Shown here: in pieces, positions 20,678 to 32,800 of the stretch
How the letters are laid out: each line of letters starts with the position of its first letter
Numbering within the stretch: position 1 is the first letter of the stretch
Assembly (NCBI GenBank): GCA_905250025.1
Contig: CAJNOJ010000056.1
Span: 186,001-250,000 of the forward strand
DNA from: Adineta ricciae
Taxonomy: Eukaryota > Rotifera > Eurotatoria > Adinetida > Adinetidae
Length of the DNA stretch: 64,000 nucleotides
Direction of reading: 5' to 3'
Notes under the pieces: generated by a model
Told to the model about the DNA's origin: nothing
What the model saw: only the letters and a program-made list of their open reading frames with translations
Database searches by the model: none
Made by a program: the position numbers and the translations under genes

Positions 20678-22110
20678 AAACAGACAACATGGGATGAATC
20701 CAATACATCTTATAAATTAAATTTCATGAACATTGGATATCACGAAATATCAGGTGTTATTACTCGTAGTTTCTCAATTACACATCATGTATATACGTTA
20801 CCCTTTGATTTTGGAAAGCTTTGCTTTATTGACAATATAATTACAAATACCGTGTTCAATTACGTTATTGAGCTATATGTAGCTGACTGGACGTCATTTG
20901 AATATGCTCTTTTTTCTTAGAATAGCTAAAACTTTTCCATTGGTAAAAAACCTTTTGTATTTGGAATACTACTCCGCAGTCAAATAATGTGGAGAAATAA
21001 TCTGGTAGTAATTCAGTCGAATGAAATCGTTCAATAGCATCATCTTACCTCACTTGAGATTGGAACAACTGATATTACTTATATCTCTTGGTTTGAAAGG
21101 TTATAATGCATATTTTCCTTTATTGTAGATTAGTTTTCATTGAATGTATTTGCCAATCTGAGTCAAAAATAAACTTAATTGTTTCGTTTGCTACTACCAA
21201 CAAGTAGCGCTCATCTGTTGGATTCGCTGACCCTGTTCTGAAAGAATTACAAGACTCAGATAAAAACTCTAACGTATATCTCACTCTAATCCGCTTCGAA
21301 TTAAACCCACTTTTATGCACATTCTTTTCTTTTAATCCTTTTCTACTTTATTTATGTCAAACTGCTTTCAACTCATTTGTCCAAAGACGTGAGCAAAAGG
21401 AACACTGTTTCTAAAGATTTACTAATCGATTCTCTTCCCACTATTTACAATCAAAAATCAATTTACTTACACTTATTTTATCTCTTCTAAGCCACCCAAA
21501 CAAGCGCCTGGTCGCTCGTCGGTCTGCCCTCAGTCAGCCACTCGCAACTAGCCGTTACATGTCCAACTTTCATTCTTTCATCTAAGCTTAAATTCCGTTC
21601 GGTAATATTATCAATATGCTGATGAGTATGAGTATCCAGCAGTCGGACGTTAATCAGCTATTTCGTTTTGTTCTACATATTGCTGCTTCAAACACTATCG
21701 CCCACAAAAAATCGTACTTTTTCTGAAAAAACAGAACAGAATTTTTCTACAGAAAAACTAACACCAGATTCGATATCTTCGACCCCGATTACCCTTATTC
21801 GGTCGAGTCTTACTCAACAACCAAAAAATTTTTCATTGCCTAATTAATAATTAACTAATTAGCTGTTTGAAGTCTCGAAAAACTGATATCGGATTCGAGA
21901 TCCTCGACCTCGGTTACCTCGTCAGTGGTCAATCTTTGATGATTATAGATAAATTTCATTGATTTATAATATGCTGCAATCTGATTGGATTATGCAAACA
22001 AACAAACTTTATGCATTTTCACGACTGTATTTATGTCGCTATAACCCTTTCTTTCAGAAAAGGGAATAAACATTATATTAGAATAAGAAACACAGAGCAG
22101 TGAGACTACT
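20678..22110. repeat. Third, diverged copy of the local repeat family (copy C)
   Basis: Blocks occur in the same order as at 8571-10430: AGTAGCGCTCATC near 21206, the GTCGCTCGTCGG/CACTCGCAACTAGCC motif near 21506-21556, the AATTAACTAATTAG stretch near 21850, and ATGCTGCAATCTGATTGG near 21970. It is more diverged than copies A and B and lacks the 3' two-thirds. The part from 20678 to about 21200 shows nothing recognisable. Confidence 0.6.
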
Positions 22111-22415
22111 TTGAATGAAAAAATTTTAATGAATAATTATATTATCGGATTTTTGCGGTGTTTTTAACCTTCGAGAGGGATCAAAGATGTTGTCGTCCTC
22201 ATTTAGTTATCAATCATTGGCCTCTATGTCTGTTCTTTGTTCATTACAGGCGATCAGCAGTATATATGGACGCCCTTGTACGAAAAAAAAAGTGGGATAC
22301 AGTTATTTTGGACGGTACGAAACCACCAATCAACAAGCATTTACGCAAAAAATTAAATAGTATTCGGAAAAACCGGCTATCCATCACCACCACCACGATT
22401 GATTCAACTGCACCG

Positions 22416-22675
22416 CCCAGGTCGAACAATCCCATACTCGGATCCCATCGGATCCAATATAGGATTTTATCAGATCCTACAGGAATTCGATGGTCTCGGA
22501 TCTCGTCGGATCCGAAACATGGATTCCCTGGATTTTCTAAGGGTCATCATAGAATATAGCTAAAAAGATCGCTCATAAAATTTGCAACAACCGACGGGAT
22601 TTTTCTAGTCGGATTCCAATACAATTCCGTTTCCAGGAATCCGATCGGATCCAGCATCGGATTTGTTGACCTGGG
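22416..22675 (-). mobile_element. 260 bp TIR element, CCCAGGTC family
   Basis: It begins CCCAGGTCGAACAATCC and ends with the inverse of CCCAGGTCAACAAATCC (14 of 17 matching). It is rich in GGATCC-like palindromic words (GATCGGATCC, GGATCTCGTCGGATCC). It is a homologue, in inverse orientation, of 6764-6968. It has no coding capacity; the open frame across it is a by-product of low stop density. Confidence 0.7.
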
Positions 22676-23016
22676 CGTTAGCCATTACAAGTAATCACAT
22701 ATTACATAGTCAGTTGTCCTATCCACACTTGTGTGGACACTTCACTTTACGTAGTACCTTTTCTCACACGCAATGCTGTGTGTGTATCGGGTGTACATGT
22801 TTGAGTAAAGCAGTGCGCATAAATTCTGAATGATCTTCTTGTTGTTTATTTTGAGAAAGGAGGTGGGAATAGAAAATTGTAGTAGTATTTTCTTTCAAAT
22901 GATAACCGGCCTTTTTTATGTTTAGAAGTACCAGTGGGCCTACCTCACGTTCGTGCGAAAAAGGAATTACTGATGACTCAATAAGTAACCAAATAGAACA
23001 GTAAATTCTTACCAAT

Positions 23017-23145
23017 CCCAGGTCGATCATTCCGGCGACTGGATCCGTTGAAATCTGAGCCGGTTCCGGTACAGCTCTTCTCGATTCCGGCCGGAATCCG
23101 GTGGTAAGGAAATGGCCGGAAGCGACCGTGCCATAGTAACCTGGG
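23017..23145 (+). mobile_element. 129 bp GC-rich TIR element, CCCAGGT ends
   Basis: It starts CCCAGGTCGATCATTCCGG and ends ...TAACCTGGG, the inverse of CCCAGGTTA. AAT stands immediately outside both ends, a possible 3 bp target duplication. It is far more GC-rich (GGCCGGAATCCGG, GCCGGTTCCGG) than the surrounding DNA. It may be a short relative of the 22416-22675 element. Confidence 0.55.
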
Positions 23146-23187
23146 AATAACAAAAAAGTGAGGCTTAGTACTTTCATTTGATTCAGT

Positions 23188-23640
23188 TTGACATTAACTA
23201 ATGATATTTCACCTGCAAAAATTGATCCAGTTTTAACTTATTCCACACCAGTCAAAGTGGATCAACCAATTATTGTTTTATCGCCATCGACTAACTATCC
23301 ATCAATAAACGATAACATTTTACCGTTCACAAATGACAGTCAAGCAAATGACATGAAACTGGTTTGTGGTGACGAGAATGTTATAGACGACGAGTCAATG
23401 GAACAATATGATGTTGAAGACAGTTATTTGGAAAATTTAAAAGAAGAGATTGATGTTTTAGTGAAACAATTGGATGTGCGAATGACCACAATGTAGGTCA
23501 GAATTGACAAAACAACTCGACAGCTCAAACAAATGGACCAAGACTTCGACGAATTAGTTATTATGAAAAAAAAGACAATCAGCGAATTGAATAAAAAAAG
23601 TAAAAGAACATTAGTTCATCATCGAATTATTTTCTACTAT
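23188..23640 (+). pseudogene. Charged, coiled-coil-like gene fragment with in-frame stop
   Basis: An open frame of 102 codons (ending VKQLDVRMTTM) is followed by one TAG. The same frame then continues for about 40 more codons of clearly coiled-coil-like sequence (RIDKTTRQLKQMDQDFDELV, then KKKTISELNKKSKR). The unbroken character across the stop suggests a nonsense mutation in a once longer protein, or an unrecognised intron. I do not know the family. Confidence 0.4.
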
Positions 23641-25058
23641 ACTATAGACACGATACAAATCGAAAATCTTTAAAAAGAATGAAACAAGCCACCAGGATTA
23701 GTCGTCGAAAATAGATGGCTTGGTTCATTTCATACATATCTACAGACTGGTGAATATTTTTTTTGTTTATGTGAACATATTGTATAAAGATTACATGAAA
23801 ATTAAATGGAAAGACTCTCATACCTTAGATGAGTACTCAATTTATTGTTAAAAAAACTTTTTCTTCAATAAAAATGAAGCTATTGTACCTAAGGATTATT
23901 CATTGTGACAATCACTGGTTGGATACGTATCAAGAACAATCTATGTTTTATAGATGACTTTAAAATAGTTCCATATAGGCCTAGAAAAGTAATTTGAATA
24001 ACAGAACTATTCCAATCATTAAATGGATTTTCAATTTATTGATGAATAAACGACTGTTGTACTTGTTCGTTCCTTTAATGTTCACTTCATAAAAGAAAAT
24101 CAATTTTATTAAGTCAGTTCATATTTTTGTAACAGGATCTGTTACTAACCAAGCTTCAGCAGTATCCGCTACCCTTGTTGGGCCACTTGGACTTCTCGGC
24201 AAGGCGACAAGAGTGCTGTTCTTTACTATCAAGTGTACGAGCACGAAATTGACCTTCACTCAATAATACCATCAACTATTGCAGGAATGCACCTATTAGT
24301 ATTGTTTGTCGACTTAACTCGTGCGAAAATTTCACAGTTAAAAACATGAACTGCATTCGTCTTCAATGAATAAGAAAGAAGGTTTCTTTTGCGAAATTGA
24401 ATTTAGACCTGTACTAGTTCGAAAACTTGCCTAAGAGACATTCTGAAGGCAGTAGATTATTTCAGAAACTAAAGGAAGCTTAATTAATTCATTCGCAAGA
24501 AAAAAAAACATGAAATTTTTGCCGAATTCAACGTATTGAACACTCTTCGCTCATATTATATCGTTCAGTTACACGATGCTTATTTAGATCAAAACTTTGC
24601 TCGTATCTGTACTGAAATTCAGCAGTGTTATTTTAGAACTTTCACAAAACGACCACTATCAAAGGACTTTCTCGACTATCTTCTCTTCATGAAATATAAT
24701 CATACCAAACAAAAATCATACAATCGCTGCTGCTCGATCGCAACTGAACTTCTCTTCTTCAAATGTTTATCCGTTACTATGTTCGAAAAAGAAACAGTGC
24801 ATTTACTTCAATAGCCTTAAACTGAATCGTAGTTCCTGTTCCTTATTGTTTATATGGTAATATAGAGATAGTTTTATTATAAAACAGTCTGTTTTCTATT
24901 CATTATTATCATTTGAAATAAAAACAAACACCAAATGAAAAAAGAAACACGAGACCGGTTCGTGTTGTCATTTTTTTTTCGGCCCTCTCGTATTTTATCA
25001 TTTACACAAGCACACTGTATTTGAAATAAATATATAGCACAGAAGAAACGAACTCTGC
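23641..25058. other. Gene-poor stretch with weak coding remnants
   Basis: A short frame at about 24156-24348 (+) reads RYPCWATWTSRQGDKSAVLY and then a hydrophobic stretch. Another at about 24512-24814 (+) contains HDAYLDQNFARICTEIQQCY. Both look protein-like but have no start, no splice partners that I can see, and no family I recognise. They may be decayed exons. The stretch next to 25058 is probably the PARP16 3' UTR. Confidence 0.35.
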
Positions 25059-26308
25059 TTATTGAGCAAGATGCCATGAACCAAAGAGAAGATGGTTAGA
25101 ACGTTTCTTAAATAACCGCCAGTAGAATTTGAATAAATTCGAATTGAAAAAGCCGATTAATAAAAGAAGAATGAAGTAGAACAGTAAATAAAGATTGTAA
25201 CGATGAGTGGAGAAAAATGTTCGTAGACGAGATCTTGCCACTTGATCTAATCTACAAATTCAAAACAAACATTCATCTTTATCGAAATCAAAGCATCATT
25301 CCTCTTACTGCATTAGATCGTTTGGCTCTGAATAAATAAGAACATATTTCATTCGCACAAGTTCGTTGGAAGTTACTACAACATATTTCTCAGGTACAGC
25401 GCCAGCCTGTGTATCACTAACAATTCTTCGGTCTTGACTGCTTGTCGTTCCATCTAAGATCACATTTATAGTATAATGCAAAATGCAGATTGCTTCTTAC
25501 TTTCGATTGCACATTTCACATGATCTGGATGATCAATAATTTCACATAATAAGAGGCAGCTTACTCTTTTCCCTAAAAGGCTATTTGCCCAAACACTAGC
25601 AAACGGTGAATAATGTAAAGAAACGGACGGTTCTAATGAGAAATACGTTCCTGAACCGAATAATGACAGTTTATTCATATGTCCAAGAAAGCCAATATGA
25701 AGAATTGAGTGAAGATTATCCAAACGTGTGCCATGATAAGCATAGAATGTTTTATAGCGATCATTTTCTGTTAAATCATGAAATCGTTCGTTTCGAACTT
25801 GATTATAATTGATTTCGAATGCAAAATTCGGTTTTGGAACTGACAGTTGATGTTTCACATGTGAAAGAGCCTATAAAAAATACCATCGACACATCACTCA
25901 TCCTTTATTACATTACATGCTCAACTTACTGTTTCTACAGGTACAATATTTAACTTGAATGTATCACGAGTGAGTAGCCAGTTGAGTAGGAAAACTTGTA
26001 GATCATTGAACTGATCGAACACGGAAGCAAATGCGGTAACAGGTGGTAAACGAAAGACATTGTGCTAGAAAAAAACGAGATATTACATTAATTAATACTG
26101 TGCATTGTATTCGTACCAATTCATCATCAGTAAGTCCAACTAGAAACGACGGGCAGGGCTTGAAAACAGTTTCACGTTTGTATGATTCAAATGCTGTTCG
26201 TAGTAACGTTAATTGTAAATCAAATGTATGCAATTCGGATTGATTCAACGCACTCAAACGTTCGAAAAGTAGTCGACGTTCTTCGTCAATATCTTTTCCG
26301 GTGGACAT
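25059..26308 (-). CDS. PARP16: PARP16, ER-anchored mono-ADP-ribosyltransferase
   Basis: The N-terminal helical domain (MSTGKDIDEERRLLFERLSA) precedes the catalytic domain. The domain has the NAD-binding HGTRLDNLHSIL (catalytic His), then LFGSGTYFS (catalytic Tyr), SLLGKRVSCLLLCEIIDHPD and VPEKYVVVTSNELVRMKYVL. These match human PARP16 segment by segment (HGSRLENFHSIIHNG, LFGEGTYLTSD, SLLGPILSCVAVCEVIDHPD). A C-terminal transmembrane helix (YLLFYFILLLLIGFF) with a short polar tail makes it tail-anchored, as in PARP16, which sits in the ER membrane and acts on unfolded-protein-response kinases. Five exons are joined by short introns at about 26063-26116, 25870-25927, 25450-25503 and 25245-25319. 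The start is chosen because a TATGTTTCAG acceptor lies 7 bp upstream and the next frame above is non-coding. Confidence 0.92.
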
Positions 26309-26841
26309 CTTTGATCTGAAACATATGATCAAATATAAATAGAAAATCAAAGAACACGAACGCAAGTGTTTGGGCTTTTTTGTCTGTTTCTTAAAGACAA
26401 ACGAACGTTTAAGTGTATTGTCTGTAAATATGGTAAAAAAAAAGAGAAACATGGATTGCTATACAAAAAAATGAAATGAAATGAAATAAGCAGAACATGG
26501 ATAAGGAAGAGTGTGCTGATTTCTTTTGTTGAGAATAGAATACGCGTGTCTTTTGTTAAATGATTCTTCTGTTTTACTTTCGAGCACAACAACAACAACA
26601 ACAATAATAAGGTGAAGTAGAAGAAAGAGGAGGAAAATGTGATACATATACACAATATCAAATAATGAATGATGTGAGCCAGAAAAAAACACGAAAAGAA
26701 CAACTTTTCTGTTTTAATCAACACACATACACACAACAGCAACAGAGCGAAAGGAGGAGAAAACTGAAGCATAAAGAACGAATATGTGTGAAATGAGAGT
26801 GTCAAGCGAAAATGAAAGAAAGAAAACGCCAACGAATCTGT
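26309..26841. other. Non-coding stretch between PARP16 and PRRC2
   Basis: Low-complexity A-rich sequence on the plus strand, with ACAACAACA runs near 26587-26605 and a CACACA run. It probably contains the 3' UTR of the PRRC2-like gene. The 160-codon minus frame is hydrophobic low complexity and is not credible. Confidence 0.5.
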
Positions 26842-29800
26842 TTATATGTGTTTCTGCTTCATAGTATCATCATTCGGACCAGCTGGTTTTGAATAGTTTG
26901 AATATTGCGGATGATGTGGATATGAAGGACGATTGTTGTTCGATTGTGGGGGTAATAATGGTTGACGCTGTGGGAACAGTGGTTGAGGTTGGGAAAATAG
27001 CGGTTGAGTATTTGTCATATCGTTACCATTATTTGGTAAGTTCTTAGATAAGCCAGTCGTTAAACTTCGTACTTGTTGATTTTGTGGGCGATTGTTTGCT
27101 GAGTTCATTCCACTGATAGGTACTCCTTGTCGGTTGAATTGATTTGGCGGCGGAGGATAGAATGGAAGCTGATTGGATGACGATGTTTGTTGCTGATTAG
27201 TAAATAGTGGTGGCTTTATGTTTTGAGATAGCAAAGATGGTGGTGGACCTGGCGGTTGTTGATTTGATGAGGTAGAAGGATAATTTGTTTGACGAGATAA
27301 CGGTTGAGACATCAAGGGATGGTCGCCACGATCAATTGAGCCACCACGATTAAACATTGGAGGATGAGGTGGATGAAATCCATCGTTTTGGCCATATAAC
27401 TAGAAATACCGTAATATAGATTATCTTTCGAGAGCTATTGTTTAAATTTTTATTACATTATGAGTTGTTGGATGACCAGGAGGACCGTTTGAGTTCGGTG
27501 GTGGAAAGAATGGTGTATAGTATCCGCCATGTGCCAATGGATCTTGCGAACCGTATGGTCCTCCAGGAGGAGTTTGTATTTGTTGTGGCGGCGGTGGTGG
27601 CGTTCGATAGAATGGACCACCCTGTGGTCGTCCGGACATCATCTGATTGTCTGCAAAGGGGAGTAATGGATCAGAAATATATTCTCAGAAAGCTTCAAAG
27701 AAAAACCCACTCATGTATCCTTGTGGCGGAGGCGGTGGTTGTGCTTGACCAAGCATATGAGCACCATGATCGACTAGAAAAGGTGATGGATAACTAGACA
27801 TTGGTGGTGGTGGTGGTGGCGGCAAAGCATTATTTTGTGGTGGGGCTGAATTGAAGAGAGAAGCGAAGAGAATTTCGAATAGAATATGCACAGAGATATA
27901 TACATACCAGACATTGAACCTTGAGAAGTATGATGATACATAGAGTTGGTGTTAGGTACGTTCGGCGGTGGTTGCATATACAAATTTGTATTTCGATAAG
28001 GAAAATTTTGTGGAGGATACTAAAGAAAAAGTTGGAATCCGTTTTATATCGAAAGATTAGTAATCTATATATGTGTTAGTTAAATAATATCAGCACAGCG
28101 TGCCCTTTGCTATATATATATATATATTAAATAGAGAGAAGCGTAGATATATTATTTATATAAACAGATACGAATGGGTTCAGAATAGTTTTTAAATCTT
28201 CGTAGAAGAGAGAGAATGTGAAACAGAAATCGGTACACATAGCTGAACGAAGATATACATCAGCTGACAACGATGAACAAAGCATGGGCACAGAGACGAA
28301 CTTACGATTTGCGAGGATTGAATACCCGAAAAATCTGAAGTCATCGGGTCTGTACTGGTAGTATTTGTGTTTGATGAATAGATCTATACATATATAAATA
28401 TGGGATGCAGAAGGGAATCGGATAGATTGATGTGTCATGCGAAATTTCGAATCTCAATTAGTCGATTACAGAAAGACCAGGATAAAGAACGCAGATCTTA
28501 CTCGATTGAATGGTTGCTGTTGTTGTGGTGGTTGTTGCTGAGGTGGTGGTAGTAGGCCTTCGTAGAACGGATATGAAGGTTGTTGGTGCAAGGGATTCAT
28601 TTGCGATTGCGGAAGAAGATGTTGCTGCAAGGACGCTTGAGACATTGTTGGTTGTAGAGCAGGAGGCGGAAAGACTGGATAGCTGCCAACATCGACTTGA
28701 TCTTGAATGTTGGGTGGTACTTGTTGAGTGGGTTTAACCTGGAGAAAAGATGACTAGTAATTTTATGCACTGATGCTTATCCACAGAACTTACAGTACAA
28801 ATATTCTTTTGCTCATTTTTATTCGAGCCGCTCATGGATGAATATGCGCCAGATTGATTCATTGTGGACGAGGATCCAGCTGATTGTAGACTAGTAACTG
28901 GGACTGGATTTTTACTATGTGTTTCATCTTTCACCGATGAAGGAACATTTGTATTGGAACCAGATATATTCGCCGATGATGTCGGAATCGGTTCGGGTAC
29001 GTAATTATCTGCTTTCGCTGAACTAGTTGCTTGAATAGTATTTTCCTTTTGTTGCTGTTGTTTCATAGCGACCATTGAATTGATTGTCTGTTCAAGTTGT
29101 CTAGTAGATCTAAAAGATTTAGATAGCATTGAACGGAAAAGTGCTACACATACCTTGGATGATCCGATATGTCCCATATAGTTTTGATCGAATTAATCTT
29201 TTGATTTAAATCATCCCCAACTGTACCAATTGACTGTTTATCATCGTAATCCAAAAATGTATTCTAAAACATAAATGATTTCAATATGTATACATGCAAA
29301 CATCGACAGCTTACCTTTTCAAATAATTGGTTTGACCCCAATGATGCGATGGTATCATTCTTTTCGTAACTACTCGATTTTGCCTAAATTTTCAAAGGAA
29401 CTTTTTAAGAAAAACTTTCTCAATCATTGGAAACTCAATACTTTATTGTCGCGATCAGATTTATTGTCTGTGCTTGGCGGTTTTATCGTACGTGCAATAG
29501 TTTCGTGGGTTTTGGACACCGGTGAATGAGCAGGTAGCTATTTTTTGCAAGAAAACAAATCAGTAGTGAGAAGAACAGGATACAGATAACATTCTTACTG
29601 CAGATGCAGTTCGTTGATGAAGTGGTAGCGATGCATCATTTGATGATGAAGGTGGAACTATTTCATTTCCGAATTTACGATCATGTGTCGCTGAAAAAGC
29701 TGATGTCAAGCAAACAACTGTTTCCATCGAAAATTAACTTACGTTTTTCAATTAATTTACTTGGATTCGACATCGTACTATCTGTATGTGGATCCCACAT

Positions 29801-32800
29801 TTGAATATTGGACATAACGTTCGATGGTGTCGAATGTGTCTTATCGGCAACAGTTGAGTCAGCTTTTCTCTCATTTGAATGCTCATCAATTGCATTACTA
29901 TCTTGATGTTGTTGACTACGTTGCTTTCGACGCGTCGACGTTTGTCGATGAGATTGATTATAACTTCCATAATTATAATAAGAATTGTCATCGTAGTATT
30001 GGCTTTGGTCATAATAGTAGTAATTTTGATCGTAATAATACATTGAATTATTTTGATGTTCATTTTTCGCATTCTGTTGTCGTGTAGCAGATTTACTATT
30101 GAAGCGTGGCGGAAGAGATTTGCCATTTCGTGTGCGCGTCGAACTACCTTGATTGTCATCGTTTGAAGATTTCTAAAAAGAAGAATCGAAATTCTCTAGT
30201 ATAACAACGATTCGATGTTACCTCATTAGTTTGTTGTTCATCGTTGTCGATTGATGTGGATTTCGGCATTTGTTCACTCAGTGATTCGATGGCATTCTGT
30301 TTAGACAATTGAGCAGCTTTTTGTTCCTTTCGACCTCGTTTAGACATGACAACACAGAACTCTTCGCCACCATCATCGAATGCTGCACTTTCTTCCTCTA
30401 GTGCACCTGCTGGTAAGGTTTCAATTTTAACAACGCCGGCAACATTATTCAAATCATAACCATCGAGTGAATGACGATGTTGATCTTTTCGGTTTACTCC
30501 AGTTTGTTTTGTTGTCAAACTAGAAAAAAGAGTTTCTACGAGATAATTTCTATAGGAAACATTTTCATACTTTTCTTCGTCCGCTTTTTGTGGTGAACTT
30601 TGCTTGGCGTTAGCGGATAAGCGGCCAGAACGATGACTGAGAAGGCCACGGCTTGTTTTACCAGTGCGATCATAAAAATTATGTGTGCGACGATGAATGC
30701 CACCCTCATTATGACGAGCGCTCAATGGCCTAAACGAATACATACGAATAGCAACCTTCGATTCAGAGTGATCGTCATTACCTTTGACTGGAAAAGCTCT
30801 TCTTTGGAGGTGTTCGATCTCGATTGCCGGATGTGTCATCTGCAGCAGTCGACTTATTTGCTGGCTGTTGACTACCATCTTGGTGGTTACTGCGCATGAT
30901 TCCGCTCGATTCCGATGCAGTTTCCCATTCTTCGCCTTCTTTTAGTTCATTGTCACTTACAGATTGTTGGTGAAGATTACTCGAAGTGTTATTACTATTG
31001 CTGACTGTTTTTGATTTCGTTTGTTTACGGTCAGTTGCAGAAGATAAACCTCCACGTTTGGTTGTTTTAGTGATCGAACGTGTTTGAGAACGTGATTGAG
31101 AATAAGGATCAGTGGAGTAATTATATCGACTATTATAACGCCTAAAGTGAACAAAAATCACGATTAAAAATCGTAAACAGTTTATGATTGTATCATACTG
31201 TTGAGGATGCTCATAGTAATAACCAGTGGATAAATCTTGTATATGTGTGTTTCGTCCGCCACGTGCTGTTAGACGAGTGGTACCGTAATAATTATGACCG
31301 GTCATTTGCATTGCGTCATAATCTAGAAGATAAAAATTTATCTTGACGCGAATTTTCTTCGACCAACGATTAGACTTTACCTTGCATAGCACGTGAGTAG
31401 TTAGTTCGATGACGAGATGTTTGTTGGTTTTGATAGCGCTGATCTTGTTGATAATTTTGCTGATCTTTATTGCTGGGTTTCTTTTGTGTGGTAGAAACTA
31501 CTGCAGTTGATTTTTTATTAGTTGATTCCGATTCAGATTGGCCAGCAAGATTGCGTTCGATTTCAGTCTTGACTGGTTCAGTTGTTGTAGTTGTGGTTGT
31601 TGAATCAGCTGGTTTCTCAGGTAGAATGGATGGTATAGCAGTAGGAGTTTCGACTAATTTGATAATTGGAATTTCTTCTACGGGTGGTGGCTGAGTTTCA
31701 GTTGCCCAAGCAGATGGCTTCTTGACAGAACTGTCCGAAACCGATTTTGATGATTCTGTAACAAGCGAGACTGGTTCTATTGATTCAGCAGTAGTTTTTT
31801 TATTTGTCGAACTGAGTGAGGTTCGAGACGGTGGTGTTTTCTTGGTTTTCGATCCTGTACTTGTATTCAATTGAGAAGATGATGTGCCTGATGCATTATT
31901 CGCATTATAAGTTGAATATTGTTGTTGATGACGCAGTGTGCCACTGCGCCGATAGCGTCCGTACGATCCTAGAGTAGTGTAACCACGATGAGGCGTATGT
32001 GAATGGTAACCAATCGATTGATGATGACGTTGATGTGTTTGAATACTCGAATCATAATAGCCTGTCTCATCATCATAATAATCATCATCATTACCCCATG
32101 CGGGATCATTTGTTTCATTGTAAAAATCATTGCGTTGAGAATAATGTGATGAACTATTATAATCTTGTCGTTGAGATTGATTTGAAGTTTTGTAGTGTTT
32201 CGATGTTAATGACGAAGCAGGGTTTGACTGTGAAAGTGGTGTTGGTATAACATCAGAACGTACACTCATCAACGAAGGAATTGATGATGTATTGATTGTT
32301 GTTGGAGTTGTTGCATATCGTGGTTTACGTTCTACGGGTGCTGATTGCCGACGATCAATCAGATCAGTCGTTTTCGATTCGGTTCTGTGCGAAATAACTT
32401 CGTGCGGCGTTGGATCATTCGAATCAGGCGCTCTTGTAGGTGACAGAGCACGCCATGCCGGATGAGCTCTATTCGACACTGATTTATTTTCTGATTTTGC
32501 TGCTGTTGTTGTTGTCGTCGTCGTCGTCGGCAAATCTGTTGGACGATTAGGCACTAAAAGAAGAAAAAAATGTATGCAAGATAGAATTGGCTATTGATGA
32601 TTAATTAAATACCATTCGAACGTGGTTTTGCTGATTGTTTCGTTCGATTGTAATCATTTGTTTGTTCATTGTAACGATTCGATTTTTGAGAGAGATCATC
32701 CGTCGATTGTTGATGCGTTTGTCGACGTCGATCATTCGGATATTGTTGCTGTTGGTAACGACTAGTTGATGAATAATTTGAATCTTCCCAATCGCCCCAT

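Noticed and set aside
22158..22559. 133-codon plus-strand open frame
   Set aside because: It runs through the TIR element at 22416-22675 and flanking AT-rich DNA. The composition follows GGATCC-type palindromes and has no protein character.
22724..22740. Palindrome TCCACACTTGTGTGGA
   Set aside because: Arms of only 7 bp in AT-rich DNA; not remarkable on its own.
24156..24348. Possible extracellular-domain exon (RYPCWATWTSRQGD...)
   Set aside because: Protein-like, but too short and isolated to name a domain; mentioned only as a possible decayed exon.
26347..26832. 161-codon minus-strand frame between PARP16 and PRRC2
   Set aside because: Phe/Leu/Ser low complexity produced by an A-rich UTR read backwards; no start context or splice partners.
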